This document shows, piece after piece, positions 1 to 11,158 of a stretch of 64,000 nt of DNA (positions are counted from its first letter, which is position 1; every line of letters starts with the position of its first letter). The notes below the pieces were generated by a model. It made no database searches, was not told the origin of the DNA, and worked only from the letters and a program-made list of their open reading frames with translations. The translations under genes were made by a program, and so were the position numbers. This stretch comes from Blepharisma stoltei (lineage: Eukaryota; Ciliophora; Heterotrichea; Heterotrichida; Blepharismidae), in NCBI GenBank assembly GCA_914767885.1, contig CAJZBQ010000057.1, positions 124,001-188,000 on the forward strand, written 5' to 3'.

Positions 1-290
1 AGCTGTTTTTAGTACAAAACAAGAAAGTCTCATTGAAAATTATGATGGGTTAAAACTAGAAAAATATTAAATGGAAGAAAAAATAGAATTTAATGCTGTG
101 GTGAGACAAAAATTTAATTCTTCTGATAGGCTTTTTAACGAGGGAAGATTTTAGGAATTTCTATATTCACTCAAAAATGGCTCAAAAGAAATTAGACTTC
201 CCTACATTATGTGTGTAGCCACAGTGAGCAAAAGAGACTTCGGATGCTCTTTTTAATTATGTCAGAATGATCAGTTCAATTAGTTTCTAA
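1..290 (+). pseudogene. Decayed copy of unknown gene B (copy 1, cut by window start)
   Basis: The forward-strand translation matches the reverse-strand pseudogene at 7861-8269. Shared stretches are GSKEIRLPYIM and SKRDFGCSF. Here it carries an in-frame TAG and a frameshift after GCSF, so it is not functional as read. The start lies outside the window. The family is not recognised. It is the partner of the inverted cassette described at 300-816. Confidence 0.6.
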
Positions 291-299
291 ATAAAAGTA

Positions 300-816
300 T
301 TAATTAAATTTAACTCTATTGTTTCATTCTTCCTCCGCTAACTCTATCCTCCAAATTAAAGTGTAGGCTTTCGCTGGATCAAGTCTCCTTTCTTTTGCAT
401 TCTTGATGGCTATCTCAGCATATTTTCTAGCTTTTTGGCAATTTCCATCACAAAAATGGTATAGCCAAAGCTCTACGGCTCCTTCAAAGCTTTTATTATT
501 TTTGATAGCTTTTTTATAAAGTTCGACGAGTTTATCTCATTCGTAATTATCCCTGGAATCATCAGCTAGCCAAAGAGTAGCATCTTCGTAGTTTTCTTTT
601 TCTGATAGCTCAGTTATTCTTCTGATAGACTCGGCTCTATTTTGGCGCAAGCTACTTATGTTTCTAAGAAACTTTTCTTCTAATTTCCTCTTTAAAACAC
701 GAGCAATATGAGTCAATTTAAACGCTAGGTAGGGGGAGCGGGATTATGATAAGAACTCAATGGAACATATCTGTTCTGGAAGAATTTCTATTTTTGTTTG
801 ATTCAAAGTTAGCCAT
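300..816 (-). pseudogene. Unknown gene A, copy 1 (disrupted N-terminus)
   Basis: Reads toward lower coordinates. The C-terminal two thirds form one clean frame (LEEKFLRNISSLRQNRAES ... DPAKAYTLIWRIELAEEE) with one TGA read as Trp. The stretch between the ATG and LEEKFLRN changes frame, so either an unresolved short insert remains or the copy is broken. It is closely similar to 7375-7828 but in opposite orientation, and has the intact C-terminal frame that copy 2 lost. The helical, charged, repeat-like sequence resembles a TPR/Sel1-type solenoid only loosely. No function is assigned. Confidence 0.5.
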
Positions 817-1039
817 TATTTTTATTTCAAATGCAATAGCCCCATTTATATGATGCTGAATTTAAGCAAGCTGATATAATTTAAAGGCAGCTAAATTTTT
901 ATACTTTTAATTTATGCAGTTTATTTAAGTAATTACTAACTCCTGAAATTGCCAGTTCGAAGCTTTTATTTCACCTTTTAGAATTTAGTAAGCTTCGAAC
1001 ATTCAGCTATATTGAACTAATGCAAAATCTTTCATTTAT

Positions 1040-1340
1040 TTGAAAAATAAAAATTATTTCATTATTTTAGCTTTAAGTATTCTCATTTCAAAGAAAATCT
1101 CTTATTATCTATGAGGCCGTTGAATAATTATGTTAATAGCGAGATTTAATTCTATTCATGCAGCATTATCAGTTCTAACACTAAATAGGCTAAATGTTCC
1201 TAGCTATTAATTAAATTTTGCATATATTTCATGAAGGGAATTAGTTATTTCTATTTTTAACTCTTTATATAAACTCCATGCAGTTTGATTTCTTTTGCAT
1301 TTCATAAATCATTAAAATAGTTCTTTTGCTTATTATTTTA
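1040..1340. repeat. Diverged direct repeat of 7060-7345
   Basis: About 300 bp is alignable in the same orientation to 7060-7345, sharing for example TCTATTCATGCAGC and AGGCTAAATGTT. The 7-kb copy has an open frame (ISKENLLLAVRSLNNYINNE); this copy has stops in it. It lies next to the inverted cassette, so the duplication was followed by rearrangement. The rest of 817-1410 holds no gene I can see. Confidence 0.7.
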
Positions 1341-1410
1341 AAAAATATAAATTAAATCATAGATTATATCTCTAATTTATTTGGCTCATAAATTTATTTG
1401 AATATTTTTA

Positions 1411-2790
1411 TTAGTCTATTTCTCTATCGCTGCTCTTGAATACACTTGTTTCTTCAACATTAAAATCGTATTTCAGACTGCAAGCTTTATTTAAATCTAA
1501 AGTTAGCTTCTCTGCAACAATTTTTTGAAAATCTTCCCACAGACAATCCTCTTTGCACTCTTGAAGTTTAACGTGAACATCATTATATAAAATTTTCACA
1601 TAATTCTCATTATTTTCTTGATGAAGTTCAAATGTAATATAAGCGCCAAAATCTGGATTATTTCCATCCCATATATTCAAAAATTTTAAAAAGCCAACCA
1701 GCGTTGCATCATGAGCGAAGTAGAACCCGAATTTTTCTCGGAAATCATTGTTTATTTTCCAATTAAACTTCTCCAAAAGTTCTTTGAAAAATTTTGATGA
1801 TACCAAGCTTGCACCTTCTTTATTAAAAGCATAGGAATTTGTATAATTATGAAGTCCATGGATTTTTCAATACAAATCATAATTTGTATTTTTGGGTAAG
1901 CCTAATTAGTAAGATTGGCTAATATTATATTTTTAAAAATTGGCCCTAATGATGATGGAATATTTAAGTAAATAATGTATAATTCATAGCCATGAAACAG
2001 CTCACACTGTATTGTATCTGCATATTCCCAAGACTTTTCAAGTGACACGTCAGTATCAAAAGAGTCTCTCATTTCAAGCTTTGTGCCTAAATTGTATTCA
2101 AGTACTTTTTGCTTATATTCTTCAGTTTGCCAAACCTCATAAAATATTTCTTTAAGCCTTGGGCATACTTTTGAGCTTCACCCTACAAGCATATGATCCA
2201 GCTTCTTTTTTATGGAATAAACTTTGACTTTTGTATGGGTATTTGGTAACTCAATAACATATAAATTAAATTTTTCATCTCCTAATACATACTTAGAGGG
2301 AAAAGCAAGACTTTCAAATATACTGCTTATAATGAAAATAATAATAGTTTATTTTTTTATAATAGTAAATGCTTTCATTGATTTTAAATAAGTTTAATAC
2401 TTCAGGATACAAGGATTCACTTGATAAAAATCCCATCATGAAAAATTGAGCGCTCATTATTGCTCTTTTTGAGTCAGATGATCTGACATAAATTTCTTTG
2501 GATATATTATTTATATCAAATTCGCAGCCTGAGCTGAGGTAACGGTCTTTTAGCTTTAGGCCAAGATTGTATTCTTGAATCATCCCTTCAAGTGTGAGCT
2601 CTCCAAGCCCACGTGGCCAGTAGCCTGTGTCTCAGCTGAAGCGATTTACAGGAGATCTTGCACCGTGTCTGAAAACGGTTACTGAAGAGAGCAACGTTGA
2701 TTCTACAAATGCCAAGAGAAATAGTAAAAGCATTACTAGATCAGTTATTATAATTAAAATGAAAATTGAAATAAATGCTCCAGCAGACAT
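1411..2790 (-). CDS. Histidine acid phosphatase family protein
   Basis: An N-terminal hydrophobic segment (about residues 5-35, signal peptide or anchor) precedes the phosphohistidine motif RHGARSP. RSSDSKRAIMSA follows, and the distal HDATL motif sits near 1700, with FELHQ and YVKILYNDV after it. This is the domain order of secreted or lysosomal histidine acid phosphatases, which hydrolyse phosphate monoesters. TGA encodes Trp in FSWDTGYW, VGWSSK and LYWKI. The frame shifts near 2320-2385 and near 1890-1930, both AT-rich and best explained by short IESs or introns I could not bound. The catalytic His and the C-terminal HD are present, so the protein should be active once spliced. Confidence 0.85.
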
Positions 2791-3715
2791 TTATTTATTA
2801 ACTTAATATTTTAATGATGATAGTCTTTAAGAGTGCATCTTATCTTTTCTGAAAACCTTGGAATGATGCTTCAATTTATGATCAGACTGAAATAGATCAT
2901 AAAAAATAATAGAGCATCCAGAAAATAATTATAGAAAATAGGATTTAAGTAATCAAGCTTAGCTAATAGTGAGTAAAAATAAAATGGCATAAGAAATGAG
3001 CTTAAACTTTAAAATTAATACGATAAATATTTTTTAAGTAAATGATAAAGATTTTAAGAAAAATTTTCAGGCTTAAACAATAAAATTATATTCTATCTAT
3101 TTGACATATTCAGAAATTGAAAATGTGATAAAAAAGAAATAAATAGATGTATACGCCTATCGGTTTAATTTATAATGATTTATAAATTAAGGCGTATTAT
3201 TATGCTTTGAGAGATTTAGCATCATATTTATTTCAGAATTATTTAATTTTTATTTTATAATTAAGCTATCTCTATCAGAATATGATTAAAGGGTATTTCT
3301 TATCACATATACTTCATAAATAAAGCATAAAAACTTTGAAATTAAAATTTATCGTAAAAGTAACCTAAATTCTTTGTTAGTTTTTGACATAATTTCATGC
3401 AGCAGAACTGAATTAATTAAATGGTTCTCAATTAAAGCTAAAAATTTTTAAATTCAAAAAATCTCGAAGTCCAACCTAAATTCCCCAGCCACGTTCTAAT
3501 AAAATTCCCCATTTCAAAATACCTTTCAATTAATCTTTTAGTTTTGCTTTCATAACCAAAATTCTTTTGCAATATTTATATTTTAATACTCAATAAATCT
3601 AGGAAAATTAGAAGTATATAAGAGCCTTGAAAATATGCTTATCATTTTAAGTTTTGTGAAATCAAAGTCATATCATGATTTCACAGCGTAAAAGCAAAAT
3701 TTCGTTTTTTTATAA
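2791..3715. other. AT-rich intergenic stretch
   Basis: No open frame with coding character, RNA gene or repeat was recognised. It separates the divergently transcribed phosphatase and histidine kinase genes, so promoters probably lie here, but no motif is clear. Confidence 0.5.
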
Positions 3716-4042
3716 CTCCCTCATCCTAAGGGAGAAAAACAATTGGAAAAATCTCTATTTTTTCCAAAAACTCACTCTTTATCAGCGAGCAAAAATTTTT
3801 TAATATAATATTTTTTATAAAAAAAATTTGATATATAAGTGATAATTATTATAATGAAATCTCTAGCTAATTCTGTTTAATTTTAATTAACTTTTACTTT
3901 AAAACATAAATTTTATAAAATTAAATTAATATTTACTTTAAATTTATCTCGAATAGGGATTTTTTTAAAGTTTGAAAAAAATAGTTTTTCAATAATAATT
4001 TTTTTTTAAAAATTATTTTGCTCACTCTCGTAAAGAGAGGAG
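3716..4042. mobile_element. Family A IES/MITE, degenerate copy
   Basis: Flanked by TAA direct repeats (3713-3715 and 4043-4045). The interior matches other family A copies, for example ATATATAAGTGATAATTA and a TCTAGCTAATTCTGTTTAA-like stretch. The C-rich tip has decayed (CTCCCTCATCC, GAGAGGAG). It lies just upstream of the histidine kinase ATG and is apparently not in coding sequence. Confidence 0.75.
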
Positions 4043-4076
4043 TAAATATGAATCCTGCACTGGTTATTAAAATTAA

Positions 4077-6754
4077 ATGAAAATATCAACAAATTACTGG
4101 TGGGAAGAGGAATTCCTAGAAGGAGTACAAAATTTCAAGGAAATTCTTATTTTTATTGCTGTTAGCACAAGTATTTTAACAGTATTATTATCATTATTTT
4201 ATGATCGTATTAATTCATTATGAATTGGAAGTACAATAATGGCAATAATAGTAATAGGAGCTGCGTATCTGTTTTGCACAATTGAGTTCGAAAATAAGCT
4301 GATCCTTGCTATACCAGTAGCAATACTAATAAAAATAATATGTGGAATTCTTTATTTAGCCTCAATATATATACCAAAATAAAGTGAAAGAACTATAATC
4401 GTTTTATTAAAACCCAACCATTATTAATTTTTATTATATTAAAGCTTCAAATTTATTCTTACCATATTTCATTCAAAATAATTCACATCAAAAAGCATAC
4501 AATTTCGACTGAATTTCAAGTTTTATTTATATTCCAATCAATGACAATTTATATATATATTGAATTTAAAAGAAGAAAGAAAAGCTTTGAGAGCTATGCT
4601 TATATTAAAAAATTAGAGTTCATTAAAAAAAGGCTAGAAATTATTTTGCATGCATTTCCAGAAGGTCTTTTAGTGCTTTCAAGAGACCTTCACATTGAAT
4701 ATATAAACATGCGCTTTTGCAATTTATTAAATTGTGACGAACAAGGAGCTTTAAAAATTCTGACTCCCCCCCCCCCCCCTCCGTGAGCGAACAAAAAAAT
4801 TTTGTTCGCTCACGGAGGGGGGTTAATTTTTTTTTTTTAAAAAAAATTTATATATAAATTTTATAAAAAATATTTTTTTTCGAAATTTAAAAAAAATCCT
4901 AATTTGCAAAAATTGGGAAGCAAATATTAATTTAATTTGCAAAATTTATGTTTTTAAAACGCAATTTGTTTAAAATTAAACAGAATTAGCTCTAGATTTC
5001 ATTATACTAATTATCACTTATATATCAAAATTTTTTTCCATTAAAATTTTTTCTATTAAAAAAAATTTTTGTTCACTCACGGAGGGTGGGTTTTTGGTCA
5101 AAAAATGGCGATTTTTCTAATGGTTTTGTTCGCTCACGGAGGGGGGGGGGGGAGTGAGCAACCTTGAGTATGACTCAGACAAAAAATTTTTTAATAATTT
5201 GACAGAATCCAATTTACTTATTGATGACATAAAAGAATGCTTTAACCTTATGCCAAATCAAGAAAAAATCCTTGGGATTGCTCAGTATAGCTATATGAGT
5301 CTTGAATGGAAAATCAATAAAATAGAATGGGGAAATGATGAAGCTGTATTAATTACAGCAAGAAACGTAACACATGTAATTGAATTAGAAAAAAATTCAG
5401 CTGAAAATAGATGCAAAATTGCATTAATTAGGTCGCTTTCTCATGAATTGAGAACTCCAACTGCTAATATCATAAACTTTACAAATCAGGTCATTGATGA
5501 AATTGGCAATATTTCTGAAGAATTACAAGAAAAATTGCAATGCATTTGTGTGTCTTCAAAAATCCTTTTGTATTTAATTTGCGATCTATTGGATTTTTCA
5601 CAAATTACCCAATCAATTTTCAGTGCTAATAAGCATAGATTTAATGTTCATGGGATTTTCAATGAGCTATATGATATTTTTAGGGTTGTTGCAAAGAGAA
5701 AAAACTTACCCCAAAATTATTAATAAAAAAATAAAATTAAAAAAATAATAATTATTTTTTTTTAAAAAAAATTATTTTCAATGGAAAATTAGACTTAATT
5801 TTAAGAATTGATCCAGAACTACCAGAATTTGGGTATTCAGATTCTTTAAGAATCAAACAAATTATTGTGAATTTTTTAAACAACGCAATAAAATATACAA
5901 GTAAAGGAACAATTGAAATCTGTGCACTTTTGAGCCAAGAAGGAAAATTAAAAGTTATGATAAAAGATTCAGGTATTGGGATCCCAGAAGAGCGGCTTTC
6001 TCAATTATTTAAAATATTTAGCTCGGTGTATTCATCTGATGTAACTTCACAAGGATGTGGCCTAGGCCTGCACATTTCAAACTTACTTTTAAATAAATTG
6101 GGAGGCTCAAGTATCTCTGTGGAATCTATATCTGGAAAAGGAACAACAATTGGTTTTGATTTAGAAATATTTGAAAATGTCCCTAGCTTTGAATCTCATG
6201 AAGAAGATCCTTTAGTTCCTGATGAAAACCCTTCTATAAAAAAGATTAAATTGAATATTTATATTCTCTATATAAGAAAATTAAGTCTGATAAAGCTAAT
6301 TTTTTAATTAAATATAGGTTTAGAGATCATTATAGATAATTATAATAAAAAAAAAGCAGATGAATTGCCAGAAATTTTGATTGTAGATGATATAGAATTC
6401 AATCGTGCGGCATTAGCTTCTATCCTTGATGCTAATAGAATTCCTTATATTGAAGCTGAAGATGGCAAAGAAGCAGCATTAACTGTACAAAGATATAATT
6501 CAACTGAAAAACCTTTAAAATTAGTAATAATGGACTGTGGGATGCCTGTCATGGATGGATGACAGTCAACAAAGGAAATAAAGCACTTATTTGAGGAAGG
6601 AAAAATTAAGCATATGCCTCATATTATTGGGTATTCAGCATTCACATCAGATGAGGACATTAAAATGTGCTACGCTGCTGGCATGACCAGTTATATATCA
6701 AAGCCAGCATCAAAAGAATTGATTCTAGAAATCGTGAAGCAATATGTTGAATAG
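4077..6754 (+). CDS. Hybrid sensor histidine kinase with receiver domain
   Basis: A membrane-spanning N-terminus (several hydrophobic segments to about 4540) is followed by a PAS-like region (HAFPEGLLVLSRDLHIEYIN). Next come HisKA with phospho-acceptor His (SLSHELRTPTANI), HATPase_c (N box NFLNNAIKYT, G1 DSGIGIP, G2 GCGLGLH) and a C-terminal REC domain (ILIVDD, VIMDCGMPVMDGW, SKPAS). All key catalytic residues are visible. The REC Trp is a TGA. The frame is broken by a family A IES at 4764-5154, whose removal joins KIL to SNLEYD in frame. Two shorter AT-rich interruptions lie near 5718-5779 and 6240-6320, and there is one 1-nt frame change near 4380. Role: phosphorelay signalling. The ligand is unknown. 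Confidence 0.85.
4764..5154. mobile_element. Family A IES/MITE in the histidine kinase gene
   Basis: Target repeat TGA at 4761-4763 and 5155-5157. Ends are CTCCCC(C)n and (G)nGGGGAG. Each tip carries the motif CCGTGAGCGAACAAAA or its complement, and two further GTTCGCTCACGGAGG-like stretches lie inside, so the ends can fold into hairpins. It has no ORF of its own. Excision leaving one TGA gives CTG AGC AAC in frame. Confidence 0.93.
5718..5779. mobile_element. Short AT-rich IES (approximate bounds)
   Basis: Between KRKNLPQN and NGKLDLILRID of the histidine kinase lies a run made only of A and T with several stops. An AAAATTATT direct repeat borders it. The frame offset across it is not a multiple of three, so the exact bounds are uncertain. 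Confidence 0.5.
6240..6320. mobile_element. Short AT-rich IES (approximate bounds)
   Basis: Separates the HATPase end (DENPS) from the linker GLEIIIDNYNKK that leads into the receiver domain. The frame changes across it and stops occur inside. The TA-type repeat cannot be fixed by eye. Confidence 0.45.
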
Positions 6755-7374
6755 CCAATTTAAAATGCAGCAAGAGGGATTTCTGATTGCTGCTTAGAGG
6801 TATATTAATTTAAAGTAATTTAATTTTTAATATTTTGGATGATTTTTAAGATGAATTGATAAAGCTATTTTTGGAAATGCTTAAATAAATAATAATTTCT
6901 ATTTGAATGTCTTTATGTTCATAGTAAAACTCCTAATCACTCAAGAAGTTCTTTTCTGTAGATTTAATTGCTAAGCTTGGCTTTATTAGTTTAATGCAAG
7001 AACTTTTCATGAGGTATATATATTACGTAAAATAGATTTGCTGACTCAATTGAGAGAAAATTTTTTCCTAGTCAAATTTTATTTTTGATTTTAGCTTTAA
7101 GCATTCTGATTTCAAAAGAAAATCTCTTATTAGCTGTAAGGTCATTGAATAATTATATTAATAACGAGATTAGTTCTATTCATGCAGCTTATCAGTTACT
7201 AATACTTAATAGGCTAAATGTTTCTAAGTTATTAATTAAATTTGGCATATATTTTATGATAGGAATTAGCTATTTCTATTTTTTAACTCTCTATATAAAA
7301 TTCACTTATTAAACGTTTCATAAATACATAAAATAGTTCTTTTGGCAGTCATATTTATGGGGCTATCGTAAATA
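6755..7374. repeat. Non-coding stretch with second copy of the 300-bp repeat
   Basis: 7060-7345 is the partner of 1040-1340 and keeps an open frame of about 75 codons with hydrophobic character. No homology is recognised and there is no convincing start. 6755-7060 shows nothing identifiable. Confidence 0.55.
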
Positions 7375-7828
7375 ATGGCTGACTCAAACGCAAATATATC
7401 CAAAGCAAATTCAGCTTCATCGATTTCTTTCCATAATCCTGAGCAGCTCGTTAATTATGAAGATCTAACATTAGAAGAAAAGTTTCTTAGAAACATAAGT
7501 AGCTTGCGCAGCAATAGAGCTGAGTCTATCAGAAGAATAACTGAGCTATCAGAAAAAGAAAACTACGAAGATGCTACTCTTTGGCTAGCTGATAATTCCA
7601 GGGATAATTACGAATGAGATAAACTCGTCGAACTTTATAAAAACTATTAAAACCAATAAAAGCTTTGAAGGAGCCGTAGAGCTTGGGCTATACCATTTTT
7701 GTGATGGAAATTATCAAAAGGCTAGAAAATATGCTGAGATAGCCATCAAGAATGCAAAAGAAAGGAGACTTGATCCAGCGAAAGCCTACACTTTAATTTG
7801 GAGGATAGAGTTAGCGGAAGAAGAATAA
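7375..7828 (+). pseudogene. Unknown gene A, copy 2 (C-terminal frameshift)
   Basis: Intact from ATG (MADSNANISKANSASS) through LADNSRDNYEWDKLVELYKN, with TGA as Trp. A 2-nt deletion relative to copy 1 near 7648 then puts TAA in frame. The downstream sequence, in the shifted frame, still reads KSFEGAVEL ... RIELAEEE. Copy 1 is damaged at the N-terminus and copy 2 in the middle, so neither is whole. An intact third copy may exist elsewhere. Confidence 0.55.
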
Positions 7829-7860
7829 AACAATTGGGTTAAATTTAATTAATACTTTTA

Positions 7861-8269
7861 TTAGAAACTAATTGAACTGATCATTCTGTCGTATAAAAAA
7901 GAGCATCCGAAGTCTCTTTTGCTCATTGTGGCTATACACATTATGTAGGGAAGTCTAATTTCTTTTGACCCATTTACGAGTTCATTTGTCAATTCTAAAA
8001 TTCTTCATAAATGAAAAGGACCATCGGAAGTATGAAACTGATTGCCCAGCACAGCATTAAATTCTTTTGCTCTTCCATCCCAGCTCTCTTTTAGTTTAAT
8101 CCATTTAAGTATATGTTAGACTTTCCCAATTGTCACTAAAATGTCTTTCCAATTAAAGCTTGTGCCATTGGAACGGTATTTCTATATTCCAGCATTTATA
8201 TCCATCTAATGGAGCAAGATTTAATGAAATGCAGTTACTTTTTAATTTGGATTTTGTTTCGCTTTCCAT
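7861..8269 (-). pseudogene. Unknown gene B, copy 2
   Basis: Starts MESETKSKLKSNCISLNLAP and ends CIATMSKRDFGCSFLYDR..SF. A frameshift near FQWH and an in-frame TAA after VTIGKV interrupt it. It is convergent with gene A copy 2, 32 bp apart. The same arrangement in reverse occurs at 1-816, showing that the two genes moved as a unit. Function is not recognised. Confidence 0.6.
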
Positions 8270-9033
8270 TAACGCTGATAAAAAATGAAAATTATTTAAT
8301 TTGATGTTACAGCTAATTCCAAGCAGATATATTGCAGCCTAAGATTTGCTTATCAATGATGATGAGACTAACTCATAACATTGGGAAAGAAAATGTTTCT
8401 TAGTCCTTTTATGAGTATAATTTTTATATTATTAAAATGTTTATAATTAGATGCCAATTTGGCTGACTTTATTTTCTTAGCTCTTAATTTCTACGCTATT
8501 CTAATCAAGAATGCTGTCGCAAGTATGAAAAGGATATAATTCTTTACATATCCATCTATATGCTTTTTGTGTATTTCTCATATATTTTTATTATATTTGC
8601 AATGGAATTGACTTCAAGGATATTAGGAGAATACTCCGCAGTTGAAATAAATGATTATATAATTCCAAATTTAGCAGCTGCTGGTATTATAGGTAATACA
8701 TAGTTATACCAAATTTAAATACAAATTCACGCAAAGATGAAAGTTTCAATATACAGACGAATGTTTTAGGAGTAATGCCCAAATTTGGTTTTTTTAAATT
8801 TTGAATCTTTTAAATAGCATTTGAGCCTTGAAAATATGATGATAAATGCACTATCATTAATCTATTTCTGCAGAGAGTTATAATTTTATTGTGAGTTAAA
8901 ATGGTGAAAAATATTATAGTAAATGAAATGTGGAATTTTCTGCAGTTTATCAACACCTTTTCTTTATTAACTAGAACATCAAATCTAATAAGATATCTAA
9001 TTCCAAAACCGAATATTTTAATCCATTAATAAA
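8270..9033. other. Intergenic stretch without recognised content
   Basis: AT-rich, with stops in all frames under the TGA=Trp code and no clear repeats. May hold the promoter of the gene at 9034. Confidence 0.4.
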
Positions 9034-9504
9034 ATGTTCAACAAAACTCCAAAGAATGAAACTAATTCGCTGTCACCTATTAAAGATTTAAAATTGCCCG
9101 AGTTAGCCAAAACTTCTGATTCCAAGCAAAGAAAGGACTATTCTATATTTAAAGAACCAATTGTACAATTATTAAAGCAGAAACCACTTCCTCCATGGAA
9201 ACGATTAGACGGAATAAAGCCAAGCGGATATGAAGGGAAAGGACCTCATTTTACAGATTTTTGGTCCACAAGGGAAAAACTTATAGCCATGAAGATGCTA
9301 AATCCGAATTCAGTAAAGAGTAAAGTTGCTAAAGTATTTTACCAAAGCGAAAAATTGAGGAGAAAAAAATCTTTCGATCAGAAATTTCTTAAAAGGTTAC
9401 CGATGCTTGCTGAAGAAGATTTTAACCTGGAAAGGTGTACTTTTTCGCCAATTAAATCGAAGTCTACTAAAAATGTAATAAAATTAACGTCTGATTTTAT
9501 TTAA
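9034..9504 (+). CDS. Hypothetical basic protein, 156 aa
   Basis: A single uninterrupted frame from ATG to TAA, lysine-rich with no hydrophobic segment. Notable stretches are PLPPWKRLDGIKPSGYEG and a FHQ/FYQ-like region (KVAKVFYQSEKLRRKKSFD). No family is recognised. The low-complexity N-terminus (TPKNETNSLSPIKD) suggests a disordered, possibly cytoskeletal or nuclear protein. It contains no in-frame TGA, so the reading is the same under either code. Confidence 0.7.
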   Translation: MFNKTPKNETNSLSPIKDLKLPELAKTSDSKQRKDYSIFKEPIVQLLKQKPLPPWKRLDGIKPSGYEGKGPHFTDFWSTREKLIAMKMLNPNSVKSKVAKVFYQSEKLRRKKSFDQKFLKRLPMLAEEDFNLERCTFSPIKSKSTKNVIKLTSDFI

Positions 9505-9661
9505 TCTATAATTTTGCTTACTCTTCTTGCGAATAAGTTAACTGATAAATATTTATACTTGTATTTATTATTTTTAATTGCTAAATAAATGCATTATTCA
9601 ACATATAAAGTTTAATAAAGCCAGATAATATATAAATGCTTGTGAAGAATTCAGATATATA

Positions 9662-9983
9662 TAGTGTCTGCACCACTATAGCGTACCTTTACGCTAGCTT
9701 CTCCACAGCAGCCTGGAGCTCTAACGAGCCACCTAAAAGGTATAGAAATTGCCCCACACGGGAATTGAACCCACGTGTGGGGCCATTTTTGGTACATGGA
9801 AGTCAATATTCTCCACATACCAAAAATGGCCCCACACGTGGGCTCAATTCCCGTGTGGGGCCTGTTTTTTGAATTGCCCGAGGATGGCGCAAAATAGCAC
9901 CATCCTCGGGCAATTTCTATAGCAATCAACTTCAAGTTGCTGCGGAGAAACCAATTTCAAAGCACGCGCTATAGAGGTGTACA
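9662..9983. mobile_element. MITE-like element E with nested palindromes
   Basis: Imperfect terminal inverted repeats: TGTCTGCACCACTATAGCG at the left end matches the complement of CGCGCTATAGAGGTGTACA at the right. Inside is TATAGAAATTGCCC and its complement. The centre is a near-perfect palindrome of CCCCACACGGGAATTGAACC with CCAAAAATGGCCCC and their complements. GC is far higher than in the surroundings. The insertion repeat is unclear (TATA-like). It lies between genes. Confidence 0.7.
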
Positions 9984-10132
9984 TTATATTTAAATTTATA
10001 TTCTTTTTATTTAATAGAAAGTAGCATCTTAATATCATATAAAGGAAAGTTAGGTTCTCTAGATATTCCATAGATATTCATTGAACTTTAATGGATTTAC
10101 ACAAAGGTGAATCAAATATGGAAAATGACTTA

Positions 10133-10522
10133 CTCCCCCCCCCCCCTCCGTGAGCGAACAAAAAAATTTTGTTCGCTCACGGAGGGGGGTTAATTTTTTT
10201 TTTTTAAAAAAAATTTATATATAAATTTTATAAAAAATATTTTTTTCGAAATTTAAAAAAAATCCTAATTTGCAAAAATTGGGAAGCAAATATTAATTTA
10301 ATTTGCAAATTTATGTTTTAAAACGCAATTTGTTTTTAAAATTAAACAGAATTAGCTCTAGATTTCATTATACTAATTATCACTTATATATCAAAATTTT
10401 TTTCCATTAAAATTTTTTCTATTAAAAAAAAATTTTGTTCACACTCACGGAGGGTGGGTTTTTGGTCAAAAAATGGCGATTTTTCTAATGGTTTTGTTCG
10501 CTCACGGAGGGGGGGGGGGGAG
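10133..10522. mobile_element. Family A IES/MITE, full length
   Basis: 390 bp, nearly identical to the copy at 4764-5154. TTA direct repeats at 10130-10132 and 10523-10525. Removal joins AATGAC to TTAGCACAAAG. The flank has a short open frame but no convincing gene, so this copy may be intergenic or in a 5' exon. Confidence 0.9.
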
Positions 10523-10789
10523 TTAGCACAAAGTTATAAGTGATCATAGCCTTTATGTAACAAAATATCATAGAAATGAATCAATTAAGATTTCTGAATA
10601 AAATATTATTATCTAATCCTAGCAGTTCGAAGTTTATCGAAAAATTATTTTTATATAAAAATCAGCGAATCTGTAAATAATCCAAATGCTCTTAACCGCT
10701 AATTATAAATACCCAACTTCTTAATAGTCTGTTTTTTCAACTAATTTCACATGAAAATTATATTCTTCTGATCCCATTTATTTTTGTTA

Positions 10790-11090
10790 TTATTTATCTA
10801 AATTATTCACATCTGTTTCTGATTTAAAGTCTAAATTCAACGATTCTCCAGAGCTGCTTTGGTCATCTTTTTTAATTTCCAGCTCTCTATTAGAATTTTG
10901 TTTTTTGATCCTTCCTTTATATTTTTGTATATCTTCAGCACTTATATTTGCATATTGGCTAATCATAAACATTTGCCTTTCTAATTGAAGCCTTCTTGTT
11001 ACAGCTGGAGAAGTAAGAGACGAGCCTGAAGAATCATAATGGGTAGAAGCATGAGAGCGTCTTGTACTATACCTAAATTTATAGACTTAA
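10790..11090 (-). CDS. Probable C-terminal exon of the 11.2-13.4 kb gene
   Basis: A clean frame: YSTRRSHASTHYDSSGSS, then AVTRRLQLERQMFMISQY, NISAEDIQKYKGRIKKQN and an acidic end to TAA. It has no good own ATG at its start. An AT-only stretch (about 11090-11158) separates it from the preceding gene, so an IES between the two is likely. Alternatively it is a separate short gene starting at MFMISQY. Unknown function. Confidence 0.5.
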
Positions 11091-11158
11091 AACTATATAT
11101 AATAAAAAATCATTTTATTTTTTAAATAAAATAAATATGGTTACTATTAGAAAATTTT

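Noticed and set aside
9741-9860. A functional tRNA gene in the palindrome
   Set aside because: Only a T-arm-like stretch is visible. No anticodon arm or D arm folds with it, and the sequence is an inverted repeat.
9651-10071. Overlapping open frames on both strands in the palindromic region
   Set aside because: They are mirror translations of the inverted repeat arms of MITE E, with no coding bias or homology.
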